Origin: Solirubrobacterales bacterium 70-9
GTDB taxonomy: Bacteria > Actinomycetota > Thermoleophilia > Solirubrobacterales > 70-9
Length of the DNA: 5,964 bases
Assembly (NCBI GenBank): GCA_001898095.1
Contig: MKSH01000093.1
Span: 14,864 to 20,827, forward strand
Direction of reading: 5' to 3'
The notes under the pieces are model-generated. The model was not told where the DNA came from. It searched no databases and saw only the letters and a program-made list of their open reading frames with translations. Below are positions 5,776 through 5,964 of the stretch, piece after piece (the stretch's first letter is position 1; every line of letters starts with the position of its first letter). Both the position numbers and the translations under genes were made by a program.

Positions 5776-5964
5776 AAACCTTTGGACATCATCGGCCGCT
5801 GATCGGGATCACCGGTCCGCGGTTGCAGGCGGCGCAGATCCGCTCGACGCCGGAGATCCTGCTCGGCGCCGACGTCGACTCGCACTACACCTATTACCCC
5901 ACCGCGGTCGCCGCGGCGGGTGGCCTTCCCGTCCACCTCGTCCGCGAGGGGGAACCGGAGGAGC
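5769..5964 (+). CDS. Gamma-glutamyl-GABA hydrolase-like (PuuD/peptidase C26), 3'-truncated by window edge
   Basis: The first 65 codons are present and remain open to the end. PLIGITGPRLQ at residues 10-20 and HYTYYPTAVAAAGGLPVHL at about 39-57 match the N-terminal strand and helix-strand of class I glutamine-amidotransferase-like gamma-glutamyl hydrolases (PuuD/peptidase C26: PLIGIT..., then Y..A...AGGLPV). The catalytic Cys, His and Glu would lie beyond the window. Family members hydrolyse the gamma-glutamyl bond of gamma-glutamyl-GABA or similar conjugates, releasing glutamate in the cytoplasm. The ATG is chosen for its position seven bases after TATACT and because homology begins nine residues later. 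Following an FCD-type GntR gene and in a locus with permease and aldehyde dehydrogenases, a role in gamma-glutamylated amine breakdown is likely; a different gamma-glutamyl substrate is possible. Confidence 0.82.
   Translation, partial: MAQTFGHHRPLIGITGPRLQAAQIRSTPEILLGADVDSHYTYYPTAVAAAGGLPVHLVREGEPEE

Overview
The window is ordinary-looking, very GC-rich chromosomal DNA of a high-GC bacterium. Codons ending in G or C, GATC-rich Ala-Ile-Ala codon runs, and several genes with a -10 box directly before the ATG and no Shine-Dalgarno sequence fit an Actinomycetota genome. A Thermoleophilia/Solirubrobacterales-like host is my guess from style only. All six genes lie on the + strand. There is no RNA gene, CRISPR array, insertion sequence or prophage, and no gene-free stretch longer than about 110 bases.

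Layout: (1) the 3' two thirds of an aldehyde dehydrogenase (1-1043); (2) a 12-TM APC-superfamily amino acid/amine permease (1113-2612) with its own promoter and a strong ribosome binding site; (3) a PcaD-like alpha/beta hydrolase (2609-3412) translationally coupled to the permease through a GTGA overlap, followed by a perfect GC hairpin; (4) a second, divergent aldehyde dehydrogenase (3505-4947); (5) a FadR-type GntR regulator (4996-5709); (6) the first 65 codons of a class-I-amidotransferase-like gamma-glutamyl hydrolase of the PuuD/peptidase C26 family (5769 to the window end).

Together these look like a catabolic and uptake locus for an amine or amino compound handled as a gamma-glutamyl conjugate, as in the E. 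coli Puu route: permease imports the amine, a glutamine-synthetase-like ligase (not in the window) glutamylates it, an oxidase or aminotransferase makes an aldehyde, the aldehyde dehydrogenase oxidises it, and the C26 hydrolase releases glutamate. The GntR protein is the likely local regulator. The substrate is not determined. The second aldehyde dehydrogenase and the alpha/beta hydrolase are additions to the textbook pathway.

The intergenic gaps carry most of the unexplained structure: a 24-bp element shared by the permease and second-dehydrogenase promoters, an inverted repeat covering the C26 hydrolase promoter and start codon with a matching half-site at the gntR start codon, three apparently leaderless starts, and two hairpins.
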